Source: RGVT01 sp037129475 (GTDB lineage Bacteria; Planctomycetota; Planctomycetia; Pirellulales; UBA1268). Taken from it: a stretch of 64,000 nucleotides of DNA. The stretch spans positions 1 to 64,000 of the forward strand of contig JBAXUY010000001.1 of the NCBI GenBank assembly GCA_037129475.1, written 5' to 3'. Positions within the stretch are counted from its first letter, which is position 1, and every line of letters begins with the position of its first letter. The position numbers were made by a program, and so were the translations under genes. Positions 44,395 through 53,422 of this stretch are shown here, one piece after another. Below the pieces are notes generated by a model. That model had not been told where the DNA came from. It saw only the letters and a program-made list of their open reading frames with translations, and searched no databases.

Positions 44395-47133
44395 ATGACT
44401 GCACGGGTCGCCGCAGTGCTCGCCGTCGTAGCCGTGGTTTCCGCGGGCTCGGTCCGCGCGGCGGATCCGCAGGTGCGCACGGTGAACATCCAGTTCGCGG
44501 GCCGCGGCGGAACGCCGCAGGGCGCGGAGGATCCGCCGCCGCCGGCGTACCAGGGCAGGGGTGTCGTCGGGGAGGGCACGTTCTGGAATGTGGTCTCGGC
44601 GAATTCCCTCAAGCCTCCGCTCGTTCTCGATCCCGTCTCGGGATTCACCGCCGACGAGGGAAACATTCCGGTCGCGCTCGAACTGGATCACCGTGGCTGG
44701 ACGGGCGCGGACCACTTTCCGCCCGAGCAGGGGGCGCCGCTCGAGCATCCGCTGCTCAACTCGTATCTCGTGGCCCAGGGGAAGCCCGCCCGTCTCGTGC
44801 TTTCCCGGCTGATCCCGGGCGAACGCTACCGGATCGTCGTCTTCGCCTCCAACTCCCGAGGCGGGGCCGGTGCCCGGATCCAGCCCCGGGGCGGACAACG
44901 CGCCGACGCGACCGGCGCCGCAACGTCGCCGTTTCCCGTGCGGGGCGAAGACTACGTGGAGTTCGACGCCGTCGCGGCCGACGCCTCCGGCGACGTCACG
45001 CTCGACGTCCTGCCCGGTGAAGGGGCGGCGGTGGTCAACGGCCTGCAAATCCACGGCCCCTTCCACGAGGCCCCGCAGACGGCGTCCTCCGCTCCGTCGA
45101 TTCGAGACTGGTCCGCCGCGTGGCTGCCCGAACCCGAACACGAAACGGTCCGTGGCAAGCTTCCCTTCAGTTTCTCGTACGGTGGAAAGTCCTTTCGGGA
45201 ACTCGCCCCCACGTGGACGTTCACCGCGAAAAAGATCTCCGCACACGAGACCGTGTCGACGTGGCGTGATCCCGACACCGGACTGGTGGTCGAGCTGCGC
45301 GCCAAGACATTCGCGGATTTTCCTGTGGTGGAGTGGGTCGCGACCCTCTCGAATCAGGGCGACCGGCCGACCCCTGTCATCTCCCATCTCAAGGGGCTCG
45401 ACAGCCAGTTCCTCGGCGAGCCGAAGCACGGCTACACGCTGCATCACAACCTCGGCAGCAGGACGTTGGTCGACGACTTCGCGCCGAAGCGCACCGTGCT
45501 CGAGCCGGACGCCGCCGTGACGATCTCCACCGCGGGCGGCCGTCCGGCCATGGCGAACCTCCCCTTCTTCAACGTCTCCTGGAAGAGCGGCGGAGCCATC
45601 GTCGCCGTGGGTTGGCCCGGCCAGTGGGAGGCGGTCTTTTCGCGGAAGGAGTCCGGCACCCGCCTGGGCATCACGGCTGGCCAGGAGAGCCTCGAAACGT
45701 CGCTCCGTCCACGGGAAACGATTCGCACGCCGCGCATGGCGCTGCTCATCTACGAGGGCGACTTCATCGCCGGGCAGAACCTGTGGCGGCGCTGGGCCAT
45801 CGCCCATCTGATTCCGCGCGTCGGCGGGCGGCCGGTCGGCCCGATCTTCGCGGCCACCACCTCCCATCAGACCCGCGAGATGGAGCTTGCGACGACGCGA
45901 AATCAGAAGGAATACATCGACGGCTGGATCGCCCACGACATCAAGCCCGACTTTTGGTGGATGGACGCCGGGTGGTACGAAGGGGACGGGTCGTGGGTCT
46001 CCACCGGAACGTGGTCGGTCGACAAAAAACGCTTTCCCGGCGGCCTTGGAGAGATCTCCGGCCACGCGCGCTCGCTCGGCATCGGCTCGATCCTGTGGTT
46101 CGAGCCCGAGCGCGTCTGCCCAGGAAGCGAGCTGTTCCGGACCAAGCCGGAGTGGCTGTTGGCCCCGGTGAATCTGCCCCCGGAACTGCTCTACCAAAAA
46201 GACCGGGACTGGAGGCTGCTCGATCTCGGGAATCCGGAGGCCCGGGCCTGGATCACCGAGCGCGTGAGCGGCCTGCTCGCCAGCGAGAAGATCGATTGCT
46301 ATCGGCAGGATTTCAACATGGATCCGCTCTACTACTGGCGCTCGGTCGACGAGCCCGGGCGGACGGGCATCGCCGAAAATCTCCACGTGCAGGGCTACCT
46401 CCGCTTCTGGGACGACCTCGAGCAGCGGCATCCCGGGTTGCTGATTGACAGCTGCGCCAGCGGCGGCCGTCGCAACGACCTCGAGGCCCTCAGCCGCGCG
46501 GTTCCGTTCCTGCGGAGCGACTACGTGTTCGAGCCGACCGGGCTGCAGGGGCAGACCTACGGCCTCTCGTTCTGGTTGCCCTACGCCGGCACTGGGGTCG
46601 CTGACGCCGTCTCCCTGCGGGCGTCGAAGATCGCCGCCAGCGGGCATTATCTGCCGCCCCCCGGCCCCGCGGACCGCATCTGGACCGACTACCTGTTCCG
46701 CAGCCAGATGGCCAGCGCCCTCGTGTCGGGCATCGACTCGCTGAACGAGCACGTGGACTTCGATCGCCTGCGCGTGCTCTTCGCGCAGTGGCGGCGCGTT
46801 GCGACGAACTACTCCGGCGACTACTACCCGTTGACCGGGTACTCCACGGGCAATGATTGCTGGATGGCGTTTCAGTTCGACCGGCCGGAGGATGGCGCAG
46901 GGATGGTGCAGGCTTTCCGGCGGCCCGAATCCCCGTACACCGCCGTGGTTCTGCCGCTCCGCGGTCTCGACAAGGACGCGCAGTACGTCGTGCGCGACAT
47001 CGACCGGGACGAGCCCCGGACGTTCGCGGGTGCGGAACTCCTCGAGACCGGCCTCCCGGTGGAGATCGCCACGAAACCCGGCGCCGTCATCATCACCTAC
47101 GAAAAAACAGTTCCCGCAGGGCAGGGCCGCTGA
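44395..47133 (+). CDS. secreted GH36-like alpha-galactosidase with extra N-terminal domain
   Basis: 912 residues from the ATG at 44395 (MTARVAAVLAVVAVVSAGSV); starts at 44365 or 44377 are possible. Residues about 25-215 are the domain shared with the 1313-residue protein (PPPAYQGRGVVGE, ADHFPPEQGAP, LLNSYLVAQG, ASNSRGGAGA). About 220-910 are GH36: FWWMDAGWYEG, ILWFEPERVCPGS, CYRQDFNMDPLYYW (nucleophile Asp near 639) and DSCASGGRRNDLEAL (acid/base Asp near 695). Related to the 41244 product but not interchangeable. Probably a second specificity or linkage within the same operon. Confidence 0.83.
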   Translation: MTARVAAVLAVVAVVSAGSVRAADPQVRTVNIQFAGRGGTPQGAEDPPPPAYQGRGVVGEGTFWNVVSANSLKPPLVLDPVSGFTADEGNIPVALELDHRGWTGADHFPPEQGAPLEHPLLNSYLVAQGKPARLVLSRLIPGERYRIVVFASNSRGGAGARIQPRGGQRADATGAATSPFPVRGEDYVEFDAVAADASGDVTLDVLPGEGAAVVNGLQIHGPFHEAPQTASSAPSIRDWSAAWLPEPEHETVRGKLPFSFSYGGKSFRELAPTWTFTAKKISAHETVSTWRDPDTGLVVELRAKTFADFPVVEWVATLSNQGDRPTPVISHLKGLDSQFLGEPKHGYTLHHNLGSRTLVDDFAPKRTVLEPDAAVTISTAGGRPAMANLPFFNVSWKSGGAIVAVGWPGQWEAVFSRKESGTRLGITAGQESLETSLRPRETIRTPRMALLIYEGDFIAGQNLWRRWAIAHLIPRVGGRPVGPIFAATTSHQTREMELATTRNQKEYIDGWIAHDIKPDFWWMDAGWYEGDGSWVSTGTWSVDKKRFPGGLGEISGHARSLGIGSILWFEPERVCPGSELFRTKPEWLLAPVNLPPELLYQKDRDWRLLDLGNPEARAWITERVSGLLASEKIDCYRQDFNMDPLYYWRSVDEPGRTGIAENLHVQGYLRFWDDLEQRHPGLLIDSCASGGRRNDLEALSRAVPFLRSDYVFEPTGLQGQTYGLSFWLPYAGTGVADAVSLRASKIAASGHYLPPPGPADRIWTDYLFRSQMASALVSGIDSLNEHVDFDRLRVLFAQWRRVATNYSGDYYPLTGYSTGNDCWMAFQFDRPEDGAGMVQAFRRPESPYTAVVLPLRGLDKDAQYVVRDIDRDEPRTFAGAELLETGLPVEIATKPGAVIITYEKTVPAGQGR

Positions 47134-47202
47134 CCGCCCCCGCTCGACGGATCACTCGACGGACTCGTCTGACAACATCTCGTGCGACAGAAAGGCTCGG
47201 CC

Positions 47203-48042
47203 ATGGCGAAACCGACGATCGGAGCGTTGCTCGCGGGCAAGGGCAAGCGGCAACTGACGATGACGAACGCGGCCGACTACAACACCGCCCGCGCCGCGGC
47301 CGAGGCGGGCATCGACATCATTCTCGCCCGCGGGATCACCGACGAGCGGCAGATCGGGCTGGTGCTCGACCAGATCGTCGCCGGTGCCCCGAGCACGGTG
47401 ATCGTCTGCAATCTCCCCGCGACCATCGCCTACGTCAGCGACGCGGAGGCGATCCGGGCGGCGATGATCGCCCGGGACCACGGGGCGGACATCATCTACT
47501 CCTCGGGCAACTCGCTGCGCCGCTTCGAGGCCATGGCCGAGCTCGGCATCAACTTCGGCGGTCACGTGGGCCTCGTTCCCATCCGGGCGAGCCGCGAGGG
47601 CGGGCTCGGCGCGCGGGGAAAGAGTCTCGACCAGGCGATCCGGATCTACGAGGAGACGCTCGCCTTCCAGAGGGCGGGCGCCGTCATGGTGGAGATGGAG
47701 TGCGTCGCGGCCGACGTCGCGGCCGAGATCACGAGGCGGGTCGACATCCTTGTGATGTCGCTCGGCAGCGGGCCCGGGTGCGACGGGCAGTTTCTTTACA
47801 GCACGGACCTCCTGGGGTTCCACGAGCCGCGTTTCCCGGGGATGAACAAGCCGTACGAGGGGCCGCTGCCCAGGCACGCCAGGCGCTACGCGAACCTGTT
47901 CGACGAGGCGAAGCGCGGCTTTGCCGCGTTCAAGGCCGATGTCGAGCGCGGCGACTTCCCCGCACAGGCCGAGACGATCAAGGTTGACCCATCCGTGGTC
48001 GCGGCCTTCCGGTCTCGGATCGACGGGTCCGCCTCCTCGTGA
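47203..48042 (+). CDS. PanB-like (ketopantoate hydroxymethyltransferase family) aldolase, divergent
   Basis: 279 residues. The order of motifs follows PanB: TMTNAADYNTARAAAEAGID, INFGGHVGLVPI (PanB GHLGLTP), VEMECVAAD (catalytic Glu block) and GSGPGCDGQFL (PanB GAGxxxDGQ). By my remembered alignment, the metal-ligand positions differ: the GDS aspartate falls in ARGIT, and the second aspartate is Asn in VCNLPATIAY. It may therefore be a different aldolase or lyase of the same fold rather than true PanB. Last gene of the P450/galactosidase operon, convergent with purU. One-carbon chemistry is the shared theme. Confidence 0.65.
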   Translation: MAKPTIGALLAGKGKRQLTMTNAADYNTARAAAEAGIDIILARGITDERQIGLVLDQIVAGAPSTVIVCNLPATIAYVSDAEAIRAAMIARDHGADIIYSSGNSLRRFEAMAELGINFGGHVGLVPIRASREGGLGARGKSLDQAIRIYEETLAFQRAGAVMVEMECVAADVAAEITRRVDILVMSLGSGPGCDGQFLYSTDLLGFHEPRFPGMNKPYEGPLPRHARRYANLFDEAKRGFAAFKADVERGDFPAQAETIKVDPSVVAAFRSRIDGSASS

Positions 48043-48054
48043 CGCCGCAGGCGG

Positions 48055-48909
48055 CTACGGGAACACGACCGTGCGCCTGCCGTGCAGAAACACACGCTCC
48101 TCCAGCACCAGCCTCACGGCCCGGGCCAGCACCAGTTTCTCCACGTCGCGGCCCGCCTGGGCCATCCGCTCCGGTGTGAAGGAGTGGTCCACGGCGATCA
48201 CGTCCTGCGCGATGATCGGCCCGTCGTCGAGCTCGGCGGTCACGAAATGGGCCGTGGCGCCGATCAGCTTCACGCCCCGGGCGTAGGCCTGGCGGTAAGG
48301 GGCCGCCCCGGCGAATGCCGGCAGGAACGAGTGGTGGATGTTGACCAGGCGATTGGCGTAGCGGGCGACGAACGGCTCCGAGAGCACGCGCATGTAGCGG
48401 GCCAGCACGATGTAGTCGCACGCATGTGCGTCGATCGCCGCGGCCACGGCGTCCTCGTGGGCCTCGCGGCTCACGCCCTCGTGCGGCACGTGCTGAAACG
48501 GCACGCCGAACCGCTCGACGAGCGGACGGAGCACGTCGTGGTTGCTCACCACGCCCACGATCCGTCCCGGGAGGTCGCCCACGGCGTCGAGCAAGAGCAG
48601 CTCGCCGAGGCAGTGGGGCTCGCGGGTCGCGCAGACGACGATCGGCCGCCGCTCCTCGCGGGTCACGCGAATGTGTGCGGCAGGCGGCAGCACCCGCCGC
48701 AGGTCGGCCTCCAACGCCTGGGCGGGCACGGGACCGTCAGCCCCGGCCACCTCGGCCCGAAAGAAGAACTGACGCGTGACCGTGTCGACGAATTCCGAGT
48801 TGCTCTCGATGTTGAGCCGCCGGGCCTGGAGCACGCCCGTGATCCGGTGGATCAGGCCCACCTCGTCCGGGCAACCAACGAGCACGATCTCACGGTTGGA
48901 AGACGTCAT
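48055..48909 (-). CDS. purU: formyltetrahydrofolate deformylase
   Basis: 284 residues. An N-terminal ACT domain (IVLVGCPDEVGLIHRITGVL) is followed by a formyltransferase fold: NIHHSFLPAFAGAAPYRQAY and VKLIGATAHFVTAELDDGPI, with the conserved His and Asp. It hydrolyses 10-formyl-THF to formate and THF (EC 3.5.1.10), balancing the one-carbon pool. The length matches the family. Convergent with the PanB-like gene (12-base gap) and divergent from the sugar-porter gene, with a doubled TGTCGACA-like site in between. Its placement beside the P450 operon suggests disposal of methyl-derived one-carbon units. Confidence 0.9.
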   Translation of the reverse strand: MTSSNREIVLVGCPDEVGLIHRITGVLQARRLNIESNSEFVDTVTRQFFFRAEVAGADGPVPAQALEADLRRVLPPAAHIRVTREERRPIVVCATREPHCLGELLLLDAVGDLPGRIVGVVSNHDVLRPLVERFGVPFQHVPHEGVSREAHEDAVAAAIDAHACDYIVLARYMRVLSEPFVARYANRLVNIHHSFLPAFAGAAPYRQAYARGVKLIGATAHFVTAELDDGPIIAQDVIAVDHSFTPERMAQAGRDVEKLVLARAVRLVLEERVFLHGRRTVVFP

Positions 48910-48992
48910 GTCGAATAGGGCGCCAAAGCGTTCATCTGCGGTGCGGGCAGTGTTCCTGACTCACTGAGAACGACGATAGCGGCTTTTTCTTT

Positions 48993-49010
48993 CCGTCGAC
49001 AGTCGACCGT
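48993..49010. promoter_or_regulatory. degenerate double TGTCGACA-like site c (purU / sugar porter)
   Basis: CCGTCGACAGTCGACCGT contains CGTCGACA and, seven bases on, a second GTCGAC. It lies 84 bases upstream of the purU start and about 154 bases upstream of the transporter start. One mismatch to the consensus. Confidence 0.45.
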
Positions 49011-49163
49011 CTGACGCTCTTGATTGCAAGCCGTGTTCGAGTTGTCGGGCCCCGGTCCGGATGGTATGGTACGACGACATTCGCCACGAATCGGTGGCGA
49101 AGCGCGGGGAAACCATGCAGGGCAAACAGTCGCCACGGATTTCCTCAACCCATTGGTGAAGGT

Positions 49164-50591
49164 ATGCAGTCGGAAGTTCGCCTCAAGCCGTTGTGGACCG
49201 CCTTCGTCGCGGCGATCGGTGGATTCCTCTTCGGCTACGACCTCGGCCTGATCGGCGCCGCGAACGTCTATCTGGAGGAACAGTTCAAGCTCTCGGCGGC
49301 GGAACTCGGCTTCGCCACGGCGAGCGCCGTGCTCGGTTGCGTCCTCGGGCCGTTCCTCGGCGCGTGGGTGTGCGATGCCATCGGCCGGAGGAAGACGATG
49401 ATCGTGGCGGCGCTCCTGCTCGCGGTGAGCGCCGTGTTCACCGCTGTGCCCGACGTGATGTCCGACGGGAGCACCGCCGGCATCATGTGGTCGTTCAACT
49501 TCTTCCGGCTCGTCGGCGGCCTCGGCGTGGGGCTCTGCTCGATCGCCTCGCCGATGTACATCGCCGAACTCGCGCCCCCGACGAAGCGCGGTCGCCTGGG
49601 CCTCATGTACCAGCTCGCCGTCGTCCTCGGGCACGCGGTCGCCCCCTTGATCGCGTGGGCGATCGTCGCCTGGCTGCGGATCAAGTACGGCGTCCAGCAG
49701 GGCGACGTGCCGGAGTCGTGGGCGCTGCAGCCCTGGCGCTGGATGTTCTTTTCCGAAATGGTCAGCATCCTGGCATTTGTGGGCTTCGTCTTCCGCCTGC
49801 CGGAGAGCCCGCGCTGGCTCGCTGAAAAGGGGAGGTTCGACGAGGCGGAGGGCGTCCTCCGCCGGATCGACGGCCCGGAGTTCGCCCGCGCTGAGATCGC
49901 GGAGATCCGCAGCACGCTGCACGCGGAACAGGGCCGCTGGTCCGACCTGCTCGTGGGCGGCATGCCCTGGGCGCTGTTCATCGGCATCATGCTCGCGTTC
50001 TTCGGCAACTGGACGGGCTGGAGCGTGATCGGCGGCTACATCCCGCGACTCTTCGAGGCGGCCGGCTACCGCCGCGAGGACGCCATCCGCGACTTCGTGT
50101 TCGTCTACGGCGCGATGGCCGCGCTGACGCTCGTCTCGATCTCGCTGGCAGACCGCGTCGGGCGGCGGCCCCTGTGGATGTGCGCCTCGCTCCTGGGCGC
50201 GGTGATCACCCTGCTGTGCGGATTCGTCTTCGCCTGGGGTTGGCGGGGCACGCCGGTGATGATCGTGATCGCGCTCGTCACGATACCCCACGGCCTGGCC
50301 CTCGGGGGCCTGCCCTGGCTGATGATGTCGGAGCTGTATCCGACGCGGCTGCGGGCCAAGGCGGTGGCCGTCACCACGACGACGCTCTGGATTTTTATCT
50401 TCACGGGGGCCTACCTCTTCCCGTCGATCACGGCCTGGTCGGAGCGGACATGCGGCTCCGTGGCGGCCGCGTTCTGGCTGTTCACGGGGGTCTGCATCCT
50501 GTCGTTTTTCTTCGGCTGGCTCCTCATGCCCGAGACGAAGGGCCGCACGCTCGAAGAGATCGGCGAATCCTGGACGTCCCCGCGGCGGTGA
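49164..50591 (+). CDS. MFS sugar-porter family transporter
   Basis: 475 residues, about 12 TM segments. Sugar-porter hallmarks: GYDLGLIGAANVYLEEQF, RLVGGLGVGLCSI, SPMYIAELAPPTKRGRLG, PESPRWL, LADRVGRRPL and the terminal PETKGRTLEEI. The ATG at 49164 was chosen because the upstream open frame (from 49020) covers the promoter region; GAAGG is just upstream. First of a three-gene rightward set with an FGGY kinase and a KDPG-type aldolase, so it should import the sugar or sugar acid they process. A longer periplasmic or cytoplasmic stretch between TM segments (about 165-190) is noticeable. Confidence 0.87.
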   Translation: MQSEVRLKPLWTAFVAAIGGFLFGYDLGLIGAANVYLEEQFKLSAAELGFATASAVLGCVLGPFLGAWVCDAIGRRKTMIVAALLLAVSAVFTAVPDVMSDGSTAGIMWSFNFFRLVGGLGVGLCSIASPMYIAELAPPTKRGRLGLMYQLAVVLGHAVAPLIAWAIVAWLRIKYGVQQGDVPESWALQPWRWMFFSEMVSILAFVGFVFRLPESPRWLAEKGRFDEAEGVLRRIDGPEFARAEIAEIRSTLHAEQGRWSDLLVGGMPWALFIGIMLAFFGNWTGWSVIGGYIPRLFEAAGYRREDAIRDFVFVYGAMAALTLVSISLADRVGRRPLWMCASLLGAVITLLCGFVFAWGWRGTPVMIVIALVTIPHGLALGGLPWLMMSELYPTRLRAKAVAVTTTTLWIFIFTGAYLFPSITAWSERTCGSVAAAFWLFTGVCILSFFFGWLLMPETKGRTLEEIGESWTSPRR

Positions 50592-50614
50592 GCCGCCGGA
50601 CACCCCCTGCACCC

Positions 50615-51997
50615 ATGCGTTTTCTTGGCGTCGATGTCGGCTCGAGCTTCATCAAGGGGGCGGTGCTCGACGTCGACTCGGCCTCAGTCTCCAACGTCGA
50701 GCGGACGGCTGCGCCGGAGCCCGTCGGCGGACTCGAGCCGACGTTCCGCGAGGTGGAGCCCGAGACGTTTCTCGATGGCACTCGGCAGGTGCTCGAGCGG
50801 CTGCATGGCCACGCGCCCGACGCCGCGGGCGTTCTGCTCTGCAGCCAGTTGCACGGCACGCTGCTTTGCGACGGCGACGCCCGGCCGCTCACCCGCTACG
50901 TGACGTGGCAGGACACGCGCACGCTGCTGCCGCTTCCAGGCGCGAGCGAATCGTGCTTCGACGAACTCGAGCGGGTCGTGGGCCCCGACGACCGCCGACT
51001 GCTCGGCAACGAGCGCGTGCCGGGGCTGCCGATCAACCAGCTCTATCGACTCGCCCGCCTCGGCCGGCTGCCCGCCGGCGCGATTCCCGCAACGCTCCCT
51101 TTTTTCGTGGCCGCCCGGCTGTGCGACGCCCCGATCGCCTGCGACATCACGCAGGCCTACGGCCTCGGCGCCGTGAACGTGCGCACGCTCGACTGGCATC
51201 GCCCCGTGATCGAGCGGCTCGGCCTCGGCGGGCTCGCGTGGCCTGAGATCGTGCCCCAGGGCACCGTCGTCGGCGAATGGCAGGATGGCGGACGAACGCT
51301 GCCGGTGTACGCGCCGGTGGGCGACTACCACTGTTCGCAGGTCGGGGCACTGCTCCAGCCCGGCGAGTTATCTGTAAATATCTCCACGGGCTCAGCCGTG
51401 ATCCAGATCGCCCGCGGCTGCGAGATGGGCGACTTCCAGACGCGGCCATGGTTCGACGGCACGTATCTCAAGACGATCACGCACATTCCCGGCGGGCGGG
51501 CGATCAACGCGCTGCTCAATCTGCTCGGCGAACTCGCCGCGGCGGAGGGCGTGACGCTCGGCGATCCGTGGGGCACGGCCCTCGCCCGGGCCGCGCAGGT
51601 TTCCGACGGTGGCGGCCTCGCGATCGACCCCGCGTTTTATGCGGGGAGCATGGGAGACCACGGCACGATCGAGAATCTCCGCGAGGAAAACATGACCGTG
51701 GGCCATCTGTTCCACGCCCTGTTTGCCGGCATGGCCGACAACTACGCCCGCGCCGCTGCCCGCATCGCCCCCGGGCGCGACTGGAGCCGGCTCGTCTTTT
51801 CCGGCGGCGTCGCCATGAAAACGCCGCTCCTGCGCCGGCTGATCATGGATCGGCTGGGAAGCGGGCACCGCCTCGCCCCGGTCGACGAGGACACGCTCTT
51901 CGGCCTGCTCGTGCTGGCCCGTGCCTTCGCCGGCCGCTCGTCCAGCGTCGCCGACGCCATCGAATCCGTCTCTCTCCCCACCGTCACCAGGAGTTGA
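50615..51997 (+). CDS. FGGY-family carbohydrate kinase (sedoheptulokinase-like)
   Basis: 460 residues from the ATG at 50615; the long upstream open frame overlaps the transporter and is not coding. GVDVGSSFIKGAVLDV (phosphate-binding loop 1), CSQLHGTLLC, TWQDTRTLLP and SVNISTGSAVIQI place it in FGGY kinases, closest in pattern to sedoheptulokinase. FSGGVAMKTPLLRRLI is the C-terminal adenosine motif. It probably phosphorylates a ketose or sugar acid before the downstream aldolase. 23 bases after the transporter stop; its end contains the AGGAG ribosome site of the aldolase gene. Confidence 0.85.
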   Translation: MRFLGVDVGSSFIKGAVLDVDSASVSNVERTAAPEPVGGLEPTFREVEPETFLDGTRQVLERLHGHAPDAAGVLLCSQLHGTLLCDGDARPLTRYVTWQDTRTLLPLPGASESCFDELERVVGPDDRRLLGNERVPGLPINQLYRLARLGRLPAGAIPATLPFFVAARLCDAPIACDITQAYGLGAVNVRTLDWHRPVIERLGLGGLAWPEIVPQGTVVGEWQDGGRTLPVYAPVGDYHCSQVGALLQPGELSVNISTGSAVIQIARGCEMGDFQTRPWFDGTYLKTITHIPGGRAINALLNLLGELAAAEGVTLGDPWGTALARAAQVSDGGGLAIDPAFYAGSMGDHGTIENLREENMTVGHLFHALFAGMADNYARAAARIAPGRDWSRLVFSGGVAMKTPLLRRLIMDRLGSGHRLAPVDEDTLFGLLVLARAFAGRSSSVADAIESVSLPTVTRS

Positions 51998-51998
51998 C

Positions 51999-52682
51999 AT
52001 GGCCCGCTTCACCAGGCTCGATGTGTACAACCGGCTGCTCGAAGAGGCACTCGTCCCACTGTTTCACAACGCCGATCCGGAGAAGGCCTGCGCGATCGTC
52101 TCCGCGGTGGCGGAGGGGGGCGCGGGCGTGTGCGAGTTCACCAACCGTGGTGACCACTCGATCGACGTCTTCCGGGCCCTGGCCCAGCACTGCCAGCGGA
52201 AGGTGCCGAAGATGATCCTCGGCGCGGGGTCGATCGTCGACGACGCCACGGCCGCGCTCTTCATCGCCCACGGGGCCGAGTTCATCGTGGGCCCGTCATT
52301 CGACGAGCGGGTGGCCCGGCTCTGCAACCGCCGCCGGATCGCCTACGTCCCGGGCTGCCAGACCGCCACCGAGATCGCCACGGCGGAGGAACTCGGCGTG
52401 GAGATCGTGAAGTTCTTTCCCGCCCGGGCTGCGGGCGGACCGGATTTCGTGAAGCACATCCTCGGGCCTGCCCCGGGCACGCGGCTCCTGGCCACGGGCA
52501 TCGGCGAGGCGACGGCCGAATCGCTCATCGCCTGGTTCAAGGCGGGCGTCTGCGGCGTGGGCCTCGGCGGCGATCTCATCAAGGCCGACTGGGTCGCAAC
52601 CGGAGATTATCCGGCGATCGCGCGGCGCGTCGGCCTGGTGCGCGACCTCGTGCGGCAGGCGCGAGGCGGGCGGCCAGCCTAG
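51999..52682 (+). CDS. KDPG/KHG-type 2-keto-3-deoxy-6-phospho-sugar-acid aldolase
   Basis: 227 residues; AGGAG precedes the ATG at 51999. GVCEFTNRG holds the active-site Glu and Arg, and VEIVKFFPARAA the Schiff-base Lys, both family signatures of Eda-type class I aldolases; GAGSIVD and GCQTATEI correspond to the phosphate or carboxylate loops. It cleaves 2-keto-3-deoxy-6-phospho-gluconate or -galactonate (or the non-phosphorylated acid) to pyruvate plus a triose. One base from the kinase stop. Product pyruvate fits the E1/E2 genes downstream. Overlaps the convergent lipoprotein gene by four bases. Confidence 0.85.
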   Translation: MARFTRLDVYNRLLEEALVPLFHNADPEKACAIVSAVAEGGAGVCEFTNRGDHSIDVFRALAQHCQRKVPKMILGAGSIVDDATAALFIAHGAEFIVGPSFDERVARLCNRRRIAYVPGCQTATEIATAEELGVEIVKFFPARAAGGPDFVKHILGPAPGTRLLATGIGEATAESLIAWFKAGVCGVGLGGDLIKADWVATGDYPAIARRVGLVRDLVRQARGGRPA

Positions 52683-53314
52683 CGCGAACCGCGGCCTTCC
52701 TCGGGCCGCGTTTCCAGCGCGAGGCGGGGCGGATTGAAGAGGTCGGAGTCGGGGCGCACCTCGATCCCGAGTGTCGACTCGGCGTTGTATCGTGCCGGCA
52801 ACTTCAATTCAGGGTGGATGATTCGCACCGTGTAGAAGCCGCAGTTCATGCCCCTTCGCACACCCTGCGGCAGGTCTGCCGGAGGCAGCGAGGGACTGCA
52901 CACGCCATTGGCCGCGATGTCGGAGCCCGCCGGCTTCAGCCACTGCGCCAGATACGGCTCGGGCACGAGTTCGACCCGTCCGCCAGGGAGCGATCTGCCG
53001 TTCAACGTGATTTGAATCGGCTGCGAGACGAGTCCCAAGCCACTCTTCGCCCAGGTTGCGATTCGAGCCGCGATCTCCGCGGCCGACAGACTGCCATCGT
53101 GATCGGTGTCGGTCCGCTCAAACGCCGCGGCGAGCCCCGGGCTGGCGGCGGCCTCGGCGGGTGACACGGTTCCGTTGTGATCCTTATCGCACAATTGCAC
53201 CGCTGCGGCAGCCGCCCGCGAGGCATTGATCGACGGCGGATTCACTCTGGCGGGGCCGGTCGAGCAACCCGTTGAAATCGCGAGGGCGATCCCTGCCGCG
53301 ATGCGACGGGGCAT
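52679..53314 (-). CDS. EF-hand-containing lipoprotein, DUF1559 partner
   Basis: 211 residues from the ATG at 53314 (MPRRIAAGIALAISTGCSTG), a lipoprotein signal with lipobox STGC. Two EF-hand loops of the D-x-D-x-N/D-G type follow: CDKDHNGTVSPAEA and TDTDHDGSLSAAEIA. Then comes a transthyretin-like beta domain (PIQITLNGRSLPGGRVELVP). Downstream of and co-directional with the DUF1559 gene at 54463, like the lipoproteins at 7639 and 21435, but with an added calcium-binding module. Periplasmic or surface-anchored; function unknown. Confidence 0.72.
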   Translation of the reverse strand: MPRRIAAGIALAISTGCSTGPARVNPPSINASRAAAAAVQLCDKDHNGTVSPAEAAASPGLAAAFERTDTDHDGSLSAAEIAARIATWAKSGLGLVSQPIQITLNGRSLPGGRVELVPEPYLAQWLKPAGSDIAANGVCSPSLPPADLPQGVRRGMNCGFYTVRIIHPELKLPARYNAESTLGIEVRPDSDLFNPPRLALETRPEEGRGSR

Positions 53315-53422
53315 GGCGTCCAACGCTGGCCGCCTCCGTGCATCGCGTTGATCGGGTGTGGAGCCCATGTCCATCAGGTGAGAGTCAGTGGTGAGATCGA
53401 GCGTGAGGATCGCGGGCACCGA

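Noticed and set aside
44101..46752. An 883-codon antisense open frame over the alpha-galactosidase gene
   Set aside because: The plus-strand frame carries signal peptide, catalytic motifs and operon spacing; the antisense product shows no recognisable motif.
48906..50612. A 568-codon frame antisense to the sugar-porter gene
   Set aside because: Highly charged Arg/Glu/His composition opposite a clear 12-TM transporter; shadow of the same codons.
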